NCBI RefSeq assembly: GCF_008180725.1
Contig: NZ_VTEV01000002.1
Coordinates: 528,426 to 592,425 of the forward strand
Direction: 5' to 3'
DNA: 64,000 bases
Origin: Sutcliffiella horikoshii
GTDB taxonomy: Bacteria; Bacillota; Bacilli; Bacillales; Bacillaceae_I
Made by a program: the position numbers and the translations under genes. Each line of letters opens with the position of its first letter. Position 1 is the first letter of the stretch. The notes under the pieces are model-generated. The model had not been told where the DNA came from and did no database searches. It saw only the letters and a list, made by a program, of their open reading frames with translations. Below, one piece after another: positions 44,436 through 53,066 of the stretch.

Positions 44436-44449
44436 CTATCTATAGATAG
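44436..44449. promoter_or_regulatory. 14-bp perfect palindrome upstream of the membrane protein gene
   Basis: CTATCTATAGATAG is self-complementary, just after a TATGAT -10-like hexamer (44427-44432). It could be an operator. Confidence 0.35.
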
Positions 44450-44491
44450 CAATGGAGGATATTGGTTCTCTTGGGAATGGGGAGAGAAAGA

Positions 44492-45385
44492 ATGTTATTG
44501 AGGAAATTAGTGTCAGGATTGTTTTCAAGTATTATCTTATCGTTAGGGTTATTGCTCATGAGCTCTTGGAATTCAGAGGAACCAGGGTTAATTATAACTG
44601 TTCTGTTTTTCTCCTTATTTGGAAACTACATTTATGGTGTGCCAGTTTCCTTTCTATCTGAATTTCTTACTAAAAGTCTAACCAAGAGCAGAGTTTATGT
44701 TGCAGGGTTTATTTACATGTTTTTTGCTTATTTAACAATGTACATGATAGAAGGTTTTGCATTTTTTTCGATCATTTGTGCTGTTTTATTCTATTTGATT
44801 GATGAGGGAATCAAGGTTGTCAAGGATACACCAACTGACAAAAGTAAAAAGCTTCAATTCTTAAAATTACTGGTTGTCATTCCGTTTACTGCATTGGCGA
44901 TTTGGGGCGTGAATGTTCAAACAAGTACTACAACAAGTACTACAACAAGTAATGACGAGGAGACAAATACCATTTATTTAATTCCTGAAGGGTATGAGGG
45001 ATCGTTGGTTGTCTTATATAATGTGCAAAATGAAAAAAGTATTGCAAAGGAGGACGAGTTCTTCATGATTCCTCTAAGTGTGGAGAAACTTCCAACATTA
45101 AAAAGGACTGATATTGAGGAGTATGCCCTTTTCCAAACATCTAGTGAAAAGAGATACGGAATAGTAACCGATAAATATTTCTATGTAAATGAACAAGGAA
45201 ACAGGTCGGAGATTGAAGCGTCCTGCATTCACCATGAACGTAGTCGAAGTTCGGATAATGGAACTGTATACGAGGTATTGCAAGTAACAAATTCGATTTG
45301 CGGTCAGGAATTCCAGTTGTCTGGAAAGGAACGGTTTGCCGCGCAGGCAAGAGAAGTATTAAAGTATTGGGGGCATCATTTTTAA
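44492..45385 (+). CDS. Unknown membrane protein with extracytoplasmic or cytoplasmic C-terminal domain
   Basis: 297 residues from ATG 44492 (GGGGAGA upstream; the frame opens at TTG 44462). Four to five membrane helices in the first 150 residues (SSIILSLGLLLMSSW, IYMFFAYLTMYMIEG, FSIICAVLFYLID, LLVVIPFTALAIW), then a Thr/Ser linker encoded by a 12-bp tandem repeat (ACAAGTACTACA, nearly three copies at 44929-44961) and a soluble domain starting NTIYLIPEGYEGSLVVLY. The latter resembles a small beta domain seen in DUF6843-type Bacillus proteins, but I am not certain. No neighbour gives a function. Confidence 0.7.
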   Translation: MLLRKLVSGLFSSIILSLGLLLMSSWNSEEPGLIITVLFFSLFGNYIYGVPVSFLSEFLTKSLTKSRVYVAGFIYMFFAYLTMYMIEGFAFFSIICAVLFYLIDEGIKVVKDTPTDKSKKLQFLKLLVVIPFTALAIWGVNVQTSTTTSTTTSNDEETNTIYLIPEGYEGSLVVLYNVQNEKSIAKEDEFFMIPLSVEKLPTLKRTDIEEYALFQTSSEKRYGIVTDKYFYVNEQGNRSEIEASCIHHERSRSSDNGTVYEVLQVTNSICGQEFQLSGKERFAAQAREVLKYWGHHF

Positions 45386-45390
45386 GAATG

Positions 45391-45422
45391 AAAAAAGCAC
45401 TGCGCATTTGCAGTGCTTTTTT
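45391..45422. terminator. Bidirectional terminator
   Basis: AAAAAAGCACTGC (45391-45403) and GCAGTGCTTTTTT (45410-45422) are perfect inverted repeats between convergent genes. Confidence 0.9.
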
Positions 45423-45431
45423 CCATTAATA

Positions 45432-46904
45432 TTAGTCACGTAATAACTGATCTACTACAAATTCAGGTACAGAGGCTTCTCCACCTAAAATAGTAAAATT
45501 GTTGATGTCGTACTTTTCTACAGCCATCATAGTTGCTTCAGGAGCTTCATCCGGATTAACCAACAATAATGGAGATCCAAAGTAGCCTGCTAATACAGAA
45601 CCAGTTAATGCATCTGCAAAGCCTCTACCGTTTGCAACAAATACGTGCATAGGATCCATTTCTAATTCTTCTATAACATTTGCTGCTGTTTCATAACGGT
45701 TTGCACCGGAGATACGTGTGTGGTTAGGGAAATCTTTTTCTAGTGATTTACCAATTGCAGCGTATCCACCGATTACAAGTGTTTCAGAAGCCTTGCTTAA
45801 TACTGATTTTGTAGATGCAGGGACTTTGTCCGGAGCAACCAATAGAATCGGAAGTTCATTCATCGCTGCATAAGGAGCAATGGATAAAGCATCTGGGAAG
45901 TTCTTCCCGTTTACCACTACTACTTCGTCATGTTGAGAGCCTAAACGGTCAGCAATCTTTTTAGCTGTTTCATAACGATCTGTTCCGCTGATTCTATCAA
46001 TCTTGATATCTAGTGCTTTAAGTTGGTTTTCTACTTTTTCAGAAACTGCAGCTTTTCCGCCAAGAATTACTACTTTCTTTGCACCTAAACGAAGGATTTC
46101 TTCTTTTGTAGATGCATGTAATGTTTCAGGGCGAGTTAATAGGATAGGTGCATCCATTGCATAAGCTAACGGGCCGCCAGCAAGTGCATCAGGGAAGTTT
46201 AATCCGTTTGCAAGTACTACTGTATCTGCTTCATACCAGCCTGCCATAGAAATTTGAACAGCTGTTTCGAATCTAGATTGGCCAGACAAACGATCTGCGA
46301 ATTTAGAACCGTCATGGATAATCATTAATTCTTCATTTTGCTCAAGTTGTTTGATCAGTTCTAATGATTTATCGTTTAATGGATTTTCTGTAATGTAAAC
46401 GACACCTTCTGTTAGGTTTTTCAGTGGAGTGATATCCGTAATATTGTTTCCGGAAAGGTCCAACCATGCGGATGTCCAACCATTAAAGATAGAGATGTCA
46501 GAAATGTTATTATATCCAAGCGATAAGAAAGAGTCCTTTAAACCGCTAAGAGGTTTGATGTTAGAAATGTTATTATTGGAAAGCTCAAGGTATTCAATTT
46601 GAGTCAAGTTGGTTAATGGAGTTAAATCCGAGATATTGTTGCTATCCAATAATACTGTATTAAGGTTTGTACCGTAAGTCTCTAAACCTTGTAAACTAGT
46701 AATTCCATATTCAGAACCATATAAACCCATAAATTCATCGAAACTGTTCTCATCTAGCTCGTCCACTTCAAGACTGTCCATTACAGCTTGTTCAAGATTT
46801 GCATCTTTAAAGAAAGAGCCAGATGCATTTGCAACAGGAGTAGCAAGTGACGATAGCACAAAAATAAAGGCCAGGGCAACCACAAAAAATTTACTTTTCA
46901 ACAC
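45432..46904 (-). CDS. Internalin-like leucine-rich-repeat surface protein with three CWB2 modules
   Basis: 490 residues if GTG 46904 is the start (GGAGG 8 nt upstream; the frame opens at TTG 46928). Signal peptide ends near PVANASG. About residues 60-180 are 21-22-residue LRRs of the bacterial type (LEYLELSNNNISNIKPLSGL pattern: TVLLDSNNISDLTPL, SLGYNNISDISIF, DLSGNNITDITPL). Three CWB2 modules fill the rest (RLSGQSRFETA, RISGTDRYETA, RISGANRYETA). Predicted wall-attached binding protein; ligand unknown. It stands alone on the minus strand between hpf and secA, where B. subtilis has no such gene, so it is probably an insertion. Confidence 0.9.
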   Translation of the reverse strand: MLKSKFFVVALAFIFVLSSLATPVANASGSFFKDANLEQAVMDSLEVDELDENSFDEFMGLYGSEYGITSLQGLETYGTNLNTVLLDSNNISDLTPLTNLTQIEYLELSNNNISNIKPLSGLKDSFLSLGYNNISDISIFNGWTSAWLDLSGNNITDITPLKNLTEGVVYITENPLNDKSLELIKQLEQNEELMIIHDGSKFADRLSGQSRFETAVQISMAGWYEADTVVLANGLNFPDALAGGPLAYAMDAPILLTRPETLHASTKEEILRLGAKKVVILGGKAAVSEKVENQLKALDIKIDRISGTDRYETAKKIADRLGSQHDEVVVVNGKNFPDALSIAPYAAMNELPILLVAPDKVPASTKSVLSKASETLVIGGYAAIGKSLEKDFPNHTRISGANRYETAANVIEELEMDPMHVFVANGRGFADALTGSVLAGYFGSPLLLVNPDEAPEATMMAVEKYDINNFTILGGEASVPEFVVDQLLRD

Positions 46905-46950
46905 GCTTTGTTCCTCCGATTTTGTCAAATATTTTTGTTGTGACAGAATG

Positions 46951-46979
46951 ATTATAGGGCCATTTTACTGAAAATGGAA
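46951..46979 (-). promoter_or_regulatory. Putative promoter of the LRR-CWB2 gene
   Basis: On the minus strand TATAAT (plus 46951-46956) stands 17 bp from TTCCAT. The spacer holds CATTTT actg AAAATG, an operator-like palindrome. Confidence 0.4.
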
Positions 46980-47073
46980 TACCCGTTAGCGAAAAATATA
47001 TTTGTTGTTTCGACAGAAATCTGCTTGACAAATTTCGAGAAACGTAAACCGTGGAAGCAAATCTGGTAATAAG

Positions 47074-47102
47074 TTGTACCCACCCCCAATAAGTGTTAAA
47101 AT
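47074..47102 (+). promoter_or_regulatory. Putative sigma-A promoter of secA
   Basis: TTGTAC (47074-47079), 17 bp, TAAAAT (47097-47102), 49 bp before the start codon. Confidence 0.5.
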
Positions 47103-47150
47103 TTATATATTATTTAGGCTATAAGACTATAGTTACAGAGGAGCGTTTGT

Positions 47151-49661
47151 ATGCTTGGTTTATTGAATAAAGTGTTTGATATGAATAAGCGTCAATTGAA
47201 GCGTCTGGAGAAGATGGCAGATCAGATAGATTCCCTAAGTGCCGATGTGGCGAGGCTTACGGATGATCAATTAAAAGAGAAGACGGCTGAATTCCAAAGT
47301 CGTTATCAAAAAGGTGAGAAGCTAGAGGACATGCTGGTAGAAGCATTTGCGGTTGTTCGTGAGGCTTCCAAACGCGTACTCGGACTTTATCCTTATAAAG
47401 TGCAGCTTATGGGTGGTGTTTCCTTACATGAAGGAAACATTTCCGAGATGAAAACAGGGGAAGGTAAAACGTTAACGGCAACTATGCCAGTTTACCTGAA
47501 CGCTATTACAGGAAAAGGCGTGCACGTTGTTACAGTCAATGAATACTTGGCAAGCCGTGACGCGACGGAAATGGGGCAGCTGTATGAGTTCCTTGGCCTT
47601 ACTGTCGGGTTGAACCTGAACGGACTGTCTCGTGATGAAAAGATTGAAGCTTATAAAGCGGATATCACATACGGTACAAACAATGAGTTCGGATTTGATT
47701 ATCTTCGTGACAACATGGTGTTGTACAAAGAGCAAATGGTACAACGTCCGCTTCACTTTGCCGTAATTGATGAAGTTGACTCCATTTTAATTGATGAAGC
47801 GCGTACGCCATTGATTATTTCTGGTAGTGCCCAAAAGTCTGCAGCATTGTACATTCAAGCAAACGCGTTTGCTCGTACATTAGTGAAGGATGTCGATTAC
47901 ACATATGATGTGAAAACAAAGGGCGTGCAGTTAACAGAGGACGGTATTACGAAGGCGGAGAAAGCGTTCGGGATCGAAAATCTTTTCGACATCGCTAATG
48001 TTACCTTGAACCATCATATCAACCAAGCATTGAAGGCACATGTAACGATGCATCATGATGTGGATTATGTGGTGCAGGAAGGCGAAGTTGTCATCGTTGA
48101 CCAATTTACAGGTCGTTTGATGAAAGGCCGCCGCTATTCCGATGGACTTCACCAAGCAATTGAGGCAAAAGAAGGCTTGGATATCCAAAACGAAAGCATG
48201 ACACTTGCGACAGTTACATTCCAGAACTACTTCCGTATGTACGAAAAGCTTGCCGGGATGACTGGTACAGCGAAAACAGAGGAAGAGGAGTTCCGAAATA
48301 TCTATAATATGAGCGTTATTGCGATTCCGACGAACAAGGACATTGTACGTGATGACCGTGCCGATCTTATTTTTAAAACGATTGAAGGCAAGTTCAATGC
48401 GGTGGCGGATGATATCGCTGAGCGTCATAAAAATGGACAGCCTGTGCTTGTTGGTACGGTTGCCATCGAAACGTCAGAAGTTATCTCTAAACTTTTAACG
48501 AAGCGCGGAATCAAGCATGATGTATTGAATGCAAAAAACCATGCGCGTGAAGCGGATATTATCCTTGGTGCTGGTCAAAAGGGTTCTGTAACGATCGCGA
48601 CGAACATGGCAGGTCGTGGTACGGACATCAAGCTTGGTGAAGGTGTGACAGAGGTTGGCGGTCTTGCTGTCATCGGAACAGAGCGTCATGAATCTCGCCG
48701 TATTGATAACCAGCTTCGTGGACGTTCTGGACGTCAAGGAGACCCTGGTGTGACACAATTCTACCTTTCCATGGAAGATGAATTGATGCGCCGCTTTGGT
48801 TCTGACAACATGAAAACGATGATGGAGCGTTTGGGTATGGATGATACCCAACCGATCCAAAGTAAAATGGTTTCCCGTGCTGTGGAATCAGCGCAGAAAC
48901 GTGTAGAGGGTAACAACTTTGATGCACGTAAGCAGCTTCTGCAATATGATGATGTTCTTCGTCAACAGCGTGAAGTTATTTACAAGCAGCGTTTTGAAGT
49001 GTTGGATTCTGAAAACTTACGAGAAGTGGTTGAAAGAATGCTTGTTTCTGCAATTGAGCGTCAAGTAGGACTCTATACTCCGAAAGAAGAAGTTCCAGAG
49101 GATTGGAACCTGCAGGGAATCGTTGACTATGTAGATGCAAACCTTTTAGAAGAAGGTGCAGTTACATTAAATGATCTACGCGGTAAAGAACCGGAGGAAA
49201 TGTCCGAGCTAATCATCGAGAAAGTGAAAGCTCGCTATGATGAAAAAGAGCAGGAGCTTACTCCGGAACAAATGCGTGAGTTCGAGAAAGTTATCGTTCT
49301 TCGTGCCGTGGACAGCAAGTGGATGGATCACATTGATGCAATGGATCAGCTGCGTCAAGGTATTCACCTGCGTGCATACGGTCAGATTGATCCGCTTCGT
49401 GAGTATCAGTTCGAAGGATTTGCTATGTTTGAAAACATGATTGCTTCCATCGAAGAAGATGTAGCCAAGTATGTCATGAAGGCGCAAATCCGTAACAACC
49501 TGCAACGTGAAGAAGTGGCAAAAGGCCAAGCAGTTGTTCCAAAAGAGGGTAGCGGAGAGCCTCCAAAGAAAAAACCAGTAAAAAAAGTAATGGACGTTGG
49601 CCGTAATGATGCTTGCATCTGCGGAAGCGGAAAGAAATATAAAAACTGCTGCGGTAACTAA
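47151..49661 (+). CDS. secA: Preprotein translocase ATPase SecA
   Basis: 836 residues, full length. N-terminal [20 protein letters not shown], Walker A in [15 protein letters not shown]-type motif [41 protein letters not shown] and [13 protein letters not shown] in the second motor domain. The C-terminal zinc-binding tail is [13 protein letters not shown]. It drives secreted proteins, including the many signal-peptide proteins of this window, through SecYEG. It is followed by prfB as in B. subtilis, but with a 500-bp spacer rich in repeats. Confidence 0.98.
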   Translation: MLGLLNKVFDMNKRQLKRLEKMADQIDSLSADVARLTDDQLKEKTAEFQSRYQKGEKLEDMLVEAFAVVREASKRVLGLYPYKVQLMGGVSLHEGNISEMKTGEGKTLTATMPVYLNAITGKGVHVVTVNEYLASRDATEMGQLYEFLGLTVGLNLNGLSRDEKIEAYKADITYGTNNEFGFDYLRDNMVLYKEQMVQRPLHFAVIDEVDSILIDEARTPLIISGSAQKSAALYIQANAFARTLVKDVDYTYDVKTKGVQLTEDGITKAEKAFGIENLFDIANVTLNHHINQALKAHVTMHHDVDYVVQEGEVVIVDQFTGRLMKGRRYSDGLHQAIEAKEGLDIQNESMTLATVTFQNYFRMYEKLAGMTGTAKTEEEEFRNIYNMSVIAIPTNKDIVRDDRADLIFKTIEGKFNAVADDIAERHKNGQPVLVGTVAIETSEVISKLLTKRGIKHDVLNAKNHAREADIILGAGQKGSVTIATNMAGRGTDIKLGEGVTEVGGLAVIGTERHESRRIDNQLRGRSGRQGDPGVTQFYLSMEDELMRRFGSDNMKTMMERLGMDDTQPIQSKMVSRAVESAQKRVEGNNFDARKQLLQYDDVLRQQREVIYKQRFEVLDSENLREVVERMLVSAIERQVGLYTPKEEVPEDWNLQGIVDYVDANLLEEGAVTLNDLRGKEPEEMSELIIEKVKARYDEKEQELTPEQMREFEKVIVLRAVDSKWMDHIDAMDQLRQGIHLRAYGQIDPLREYQFEGFAMFENMIASIEEDVAKYVMKAQIRNNLQREEVAKGQAVVPKEGSGEPPKKKPVKKVMDVGRNDACICGSGKKYKNCCGN

Positions 49662-49677
49662 TGGCAGTTTTGGGGAG

Positions 49678-49705
49678 AGTGGGGCTTATCTGGCCTCACT
49701 TTTTC
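49678..49705 (+). terminator. Terminator after secA
   Basis: AGTGGGGC (49678-49685) pairs with GCCTCACT (49693-49700) with one wobble, then T5. Confidence 0.75.
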
Positions 49706-49734
49706 CATGTTTAAAGAGCACCTGGATCTCTTGT

Positions 49735-49993
49735 GAAATAGCTTTTTTTAAACCAACGTTTGAATAAGTGAAAATGGAAATGCAGGCATCCCAATGGGTC
49801 CGGCTGTTCCGTTCGGAATTAACTTTTGAAATTGCTATTGTAAAATAGGTCGCTATTTGGAGGTTTTTTAGTGTTTTTATTACACTGAAATAGCTAATTT
49901 TAAACCAACGTTTGAATAACCGAAAATAGAAAATGAGGTTTCCCAATGGGTCTAGCGGTCGTGTTTCGGATTAACTTTTGAAAAAGCTATTTT
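49735..49993. repeat. Two direct copies of a roughly 107-bp element between secA and prfB
   Basis: Copy 1 starts at 49735 and copy 2 at 49887, 152 bp apart. Both read GAAATAGCT, TTTTAAACCAACGTTTGAATAA, CCCAATGGGTC, then ATTAACTTTTGAAA, and end in GCTATT. Copy 2 has perfect terminal inverted repeats AAATAGCT/AGCTATTT. Sequence identity is high in blocks. No frame with a plausible start. This covers most of the 500-bp spacer; from 49994 to 50162 I see nothing except the prfB leader. Confidence 0.8.
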
Positions 49994-50162
49994 GGTAATG
50001 TAAATATATTCTTTAGCCAGCTTTCATCACTCCATCTGTTGAACACAATTGCTCAGGTACTTTTTTATTTGGGTGAAATACGATAATATAGACTATTAGT
50101 TGCCCTGTTCGTTTAATAAGGGTTAAAATCCGTGTTAGTGAAAATTTTATGAGGTGAAATAA

Positions 50163-51261
50163 ATGGAATTAGTAGAGATTCGTCAAGAGTTAGAAAAAAT
50201 GGCTAAGCGATTAGTCGAGTTTAGGGGGTCTCTTTGACTTAGAGGCCAAAGAACGTCGAATTGCTGAGCTTGATAATGAGATGTCCAATCCGGAGTTCTG
50301 GAACAACCAGAGTGCAGCGCAGGTCGTCATTAACGAAGCGAACGCATTGAAAGAGCCTGTGGGACAATTTCATGAGTTGAGTGAGAACTATGAAAATCTG
50401 CAACTGACTTATGAATTGGTTAAAGAAGAGCCGGATGCGGAGCTTCAAGCCGAGCTAGGCAGTGAAGTGAAAGCAGTAGCCGAAGATTTCAACAAGTTTG
50501 AACTTCAATTATTGTTGAGCGGTGAGCATGACAAGAACAATGCCATTCTTGAACTTCACCCAGGTGCTGGCGGTACCGAGTCACAGGATTGGGGTTCCCT
50601 GCTCTTACGTATGTACACTCGTTGGGCGGAACGTAAAGGCTTTAAGGTGGAGACGCTTGATTACCTGCCAGGAGACGAAGCGGGAATTAAGAGTGTGACA
50701 CTACTAATTAAAGGTCACAATGCGTATGGATACTTGAAAGCGGAAAAAGGGGTACATCGTCTTGTGCGTATCTCTCCGTTCGATTCTTCTGGCCGCCGTC
50801 ACACAAGCTTTGTTTCTTGTGAGGTTATGCCGGAGTTTGACGATAACATTGAGATTGATATCCGTACGGAAGATTTGAAAATTGATACGTACCGTGCAAG
50901 TGGAGCTGGTGGACAGCATATCAATACAACCGATTCCGCGGTTCGTATTACACATATTCCGACTAATGTGGTTGTAACGTGTCAAACTGAGCGTTCACAG
51001 ATTAAAAACCGTGAGCGTGCAATGAAAATGTTGCAAGCTAAGCTTTATCAGAAAAAGTTGGATGAGCAACAGGCGGAACTGGATGAGATCCGCGGTGAGC
51101 AGAAGGATATCGGCTGGGGTTCCCAGATTCGTTCCTATGTGTTCCATCCATACTCCATGGTAAAAGATCACCGTACCAACACGGAGGTCGGCAATACACA
51201 GGCGGTCATGGACGGAGATTTAGATCCGTTTATTGATGCTTATTTGAGATCAAAACTATAA
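50163..51261 (+). CDS. prfB: Peptide chain release factor 2, with programmed +1 frameshift
   Basis: The first 24 codons ([23 protein letters not shown]) end at CTT 50232-50234, followed by TGA in frame. A +1 slip on CTTTGAC continues as [16 protein letters not shown] to the stop at 51261, giving 365 residues, as in other RF2 proteins. The stimulatory internal Shine-Dalgarno-like AGGGGG stands at 50223-50228. RF2 recognises UGA and UAA; low RF2 raises frameshifting at its own UGA, giving autoregulation. GGQ catalytic motif ([16 protein letters not shown]) and the SPF anticodon-like motif ([15 protein letters not shown]) are present. It is not a pseudogene. Confidence 0.97.
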
Positions 51262-51274
51262 AAGATAATGTTTG

Positions 51275-51308
51275 CACCTCTGGCCCTATATTGGCTGGAG
51301 GTGTTTTT
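51275..51308 (+). terminator. Terminator after prfB
   Basis: CACCTCTGGCC (51275-51285) pairs with GGCTGGAGGTG (51293-51303), then T5. Confidence 0.85.
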
Positions 51309-51499
51309 GTGTACTTTAAAAATAGTAAGGAAAGTATAGTGGGAAAACTTAAGGTTAATCTAAAGGAAATGTATGCATTTTGGAAATGCAAGCTCATTAA
51401 CGCTTTACCACGTTATACCAATGCCATTTACACCCTTATAATAGAGTGCTATACTCTTGCTCGTTGTGTGTATTTTAGACAGATTTGGGGGGCTTAAAG

Positions 51500-52369
51500 T
51501 TGAGTCGTAAAAATAGAAATGGATATCAAGTGAATCCCGTGTATCAGCGGGTGAAAGAATATACATATGTGGTGTTGGGGTCTGCGATTGTGGCACTGGC
51601 GTTCAACCTGTTCTTACTGCCGAATCAGGTTGCTTCCGGCGGAGTAAGTGGAATCAGTACCATATTAAAATCGCTTTTGGACTGGGAACCAGGAATTGTG
51701 CAGCTTTGCTTTAACATCCCGCTCTTTTTAGCAGGGGTGATTCTTCTTGGAAAGCAATTTGGTCTTAAGACGTTAGTCGGTACGATTACTCTGCCGTTAA
51801 TTGTTCTTTGGACGAGTGAAATTACTCCGGCCACACAGGATCCGTTGCTTGGATCATTGTTTGGAGGAATAGGTGTCGGACTTGGGCTTGGGCTGGTTTT
51901 CCGTGGTCGTGCTTCTACCGGTGGGACAGACCTTGCCGCACAGATTATCCATAAATATACGGGACTGACGCTTGGTGCATGTGTTGCAATGATTGACGGC
52001 CTTATTGTTATCTCCGCAGCAGTCGTGTTTGATTTGGAGCTAGGAATGTATGCTCTTATCGGTCTTTTTGTGACATCCAAGACAATCGACTTTGTTCAAG
52101 TTGGCTTAGGGTATTCCAAAATGGCCATCATTATTACCAAGAAGGAAGAGGAAGTCAAGGGTGCCATATTAACAAAAATCGACCGTGGTGTGACAAAGCT
52201 TGCTGCTTACGGAGGCTACACGGAAAACGAATTGTCTGTTTTGATGTGTGTGGTAGACCAGACAGAATTCACAAAATTGAAACAAGTGGTTCGGACCATT
52301 GACCCTTCTGCATTTGTGGTCGTAACCAATGCATCTGAAGTGTTAGGTGAGGGTTTTAAAAGAGAGTAA
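51500..52369 (+). CDS. YitT-family membrane protein (YvjA-like)
   Basis: 289 residues from TTG 51500 (GGGGGG at 51487-51492; the frame opens at TTG 51485). Five to six membrane helices (YVVLGSAIVALAFNLFLLP, GGVSGISTI, LFGGIGVGLGLGLVFRG, STGGTDLAAQII) form the DUF161/YitT part; the C-terminal DUF2179 domain is soluble (YSKMAIIITKKEEEVKGAIL, DRGVTKLAAYGGYT). In B. subtilis yvjA lies in the same place between prfB and cccB. Function of the family is unknown, perhaps transport. Confidence 0.9.
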   Translation: MSRKNRNGYQVNPVYQRVKEYTYVVLGSAIVALAFNLFLLPNQVASGGVSGISTILKSLLDWEPGIVQLCFNIPLFLAGVILLGKQFGLKTLVGTITLPLIVLWTSEITPATQDPLLGSLFGGIGVGLGLGLVFRGRASTGGTDLAAQIIHKYTGLTLGACVAMIDGLIVISAAVVFDLELGMYALIGLFVTSKTIDFVQVGLGYSKMAIIITKKEEEVKGAILTKIDRGVTKLAAYGGYTENELSVLMCVVDQTEFTKLKQVVRTIDPSAFVVVTNASEVLGEGFKRE

Positions 52370-52429
52370 ATAGGATATAATAAAAGCAATCTTGGTAATT
52401 ATTACATCTCAAAATTGGGGGACCTACCT

Positions 52430-52762
52430 ATGAAAAAGTATTTTATGGCTTTTGTACTTGGATCTTCTCTCTTAACACTTGCAGCATGTGGCGGCGGTGA
52501 CGAAGAACAGGAAACTTCCGGCGGTGGCGAATTCGCTATGGTGGAAAATGAAGAAGCACAGCAACTTTACCAAAGCTGTATCGGCTGTCACGGTAATAAC
52601 ATGGAGGGCGCAAGTGGTCCAAACCTTCAAAAAGTAGGAAGCAAATACAGTCAAGAAGAAATTGAAAGCATCATCAATAACGGTCAAGGAAACATGCCAG
52701 CAGGTCTTGTACCTGAAGAGGATGCAACTGTTTTAGCGGAATGGTTGGCACAGCACAAATAA
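52430..52762 (+). CDS. cccB: Membrane-anchored cytochrome c-551
   Basis: 110 residues from ATG 52430 (TGGGGGA upstream). Lipobox TLAAC near residue 18, Gly/Glu linker, then a one-heme cytochrome c domain: CIGCHG binds heme, and the Met in GNMPAGLVPEED is the distal ligand. It passes electrons at the outer membrane face, as for B. subtilis CccB, which has the same genomic place. A terminator follows after 9 bp. Confidence 0.95.
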   Translation: MKKYFMAFVLGSSLLTLAACGGGDEEQETSGGGEFAMVENEEAQQLYQSCIGCHGNNMEGASGPNLQKVGSKYSQEEIESIINNGQGNMPAGLVPEEDATVLAEWLAQHK

Positions 52763-52771
52763 GAATGAACC

Positions 52772-52804
52772 GAACTCTCCTAAAAAATGGAGGGTTCTTT
52801 TTTA
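52772..52804 (+). terminator. Terminator after cccB
   Basis: GAACTCTCC (52772-52780) pairs with GGAGGGTTC (52789-52797), then T7. Confidence 0.85.
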
Positions 52805-52935
52805 TGTTCTTTTTTACCTATTTTTATACGTGAAAAAATAGTCTTAATAGAGCATTTTTGTTGGGCATTTGTGGAATTTTGTAAGTGCTTTATAACTGAA
52901 TTGTCGGAATTGTTCGTTTAATTCACTAAAGTATA

Positions 52936-52964
52936 TTGAAAATTTAAATTCTTGAAAATATAAT
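52936..52964 (+). promoter_or_regulatory. Sigma-A promoter of the Vpr-like protease
   Basis: TTGAAA (52936-52941), exactly 17 bp, TATAAT (52959-52964). Near-consensus. The rest of the 304-bp spacer is AT-rich, without other features. Confidence 0.7.
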
Positions 52965-53066
52965 TTGGTTTGTAAAGATTTTGGACAATCGTAAGTAATT
53001 GGGACTTAAGTATTTGTCTAGAAATTTTACACTAGCCGTATATACATCAAAGGGGAGTGGGATGAT

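Noticed and set aside
50163-50240. Frameshifted prfB pseudogene
   Set aside because: The shift site is the conserved recoding signal of bacterial RF2 genes.
51291-51497. 68-residue open frame between prfB and the YitT gene
   Set aside because: It begins inside the prfB terminator, has no ribosome binding site and shows no protein-like pattern.
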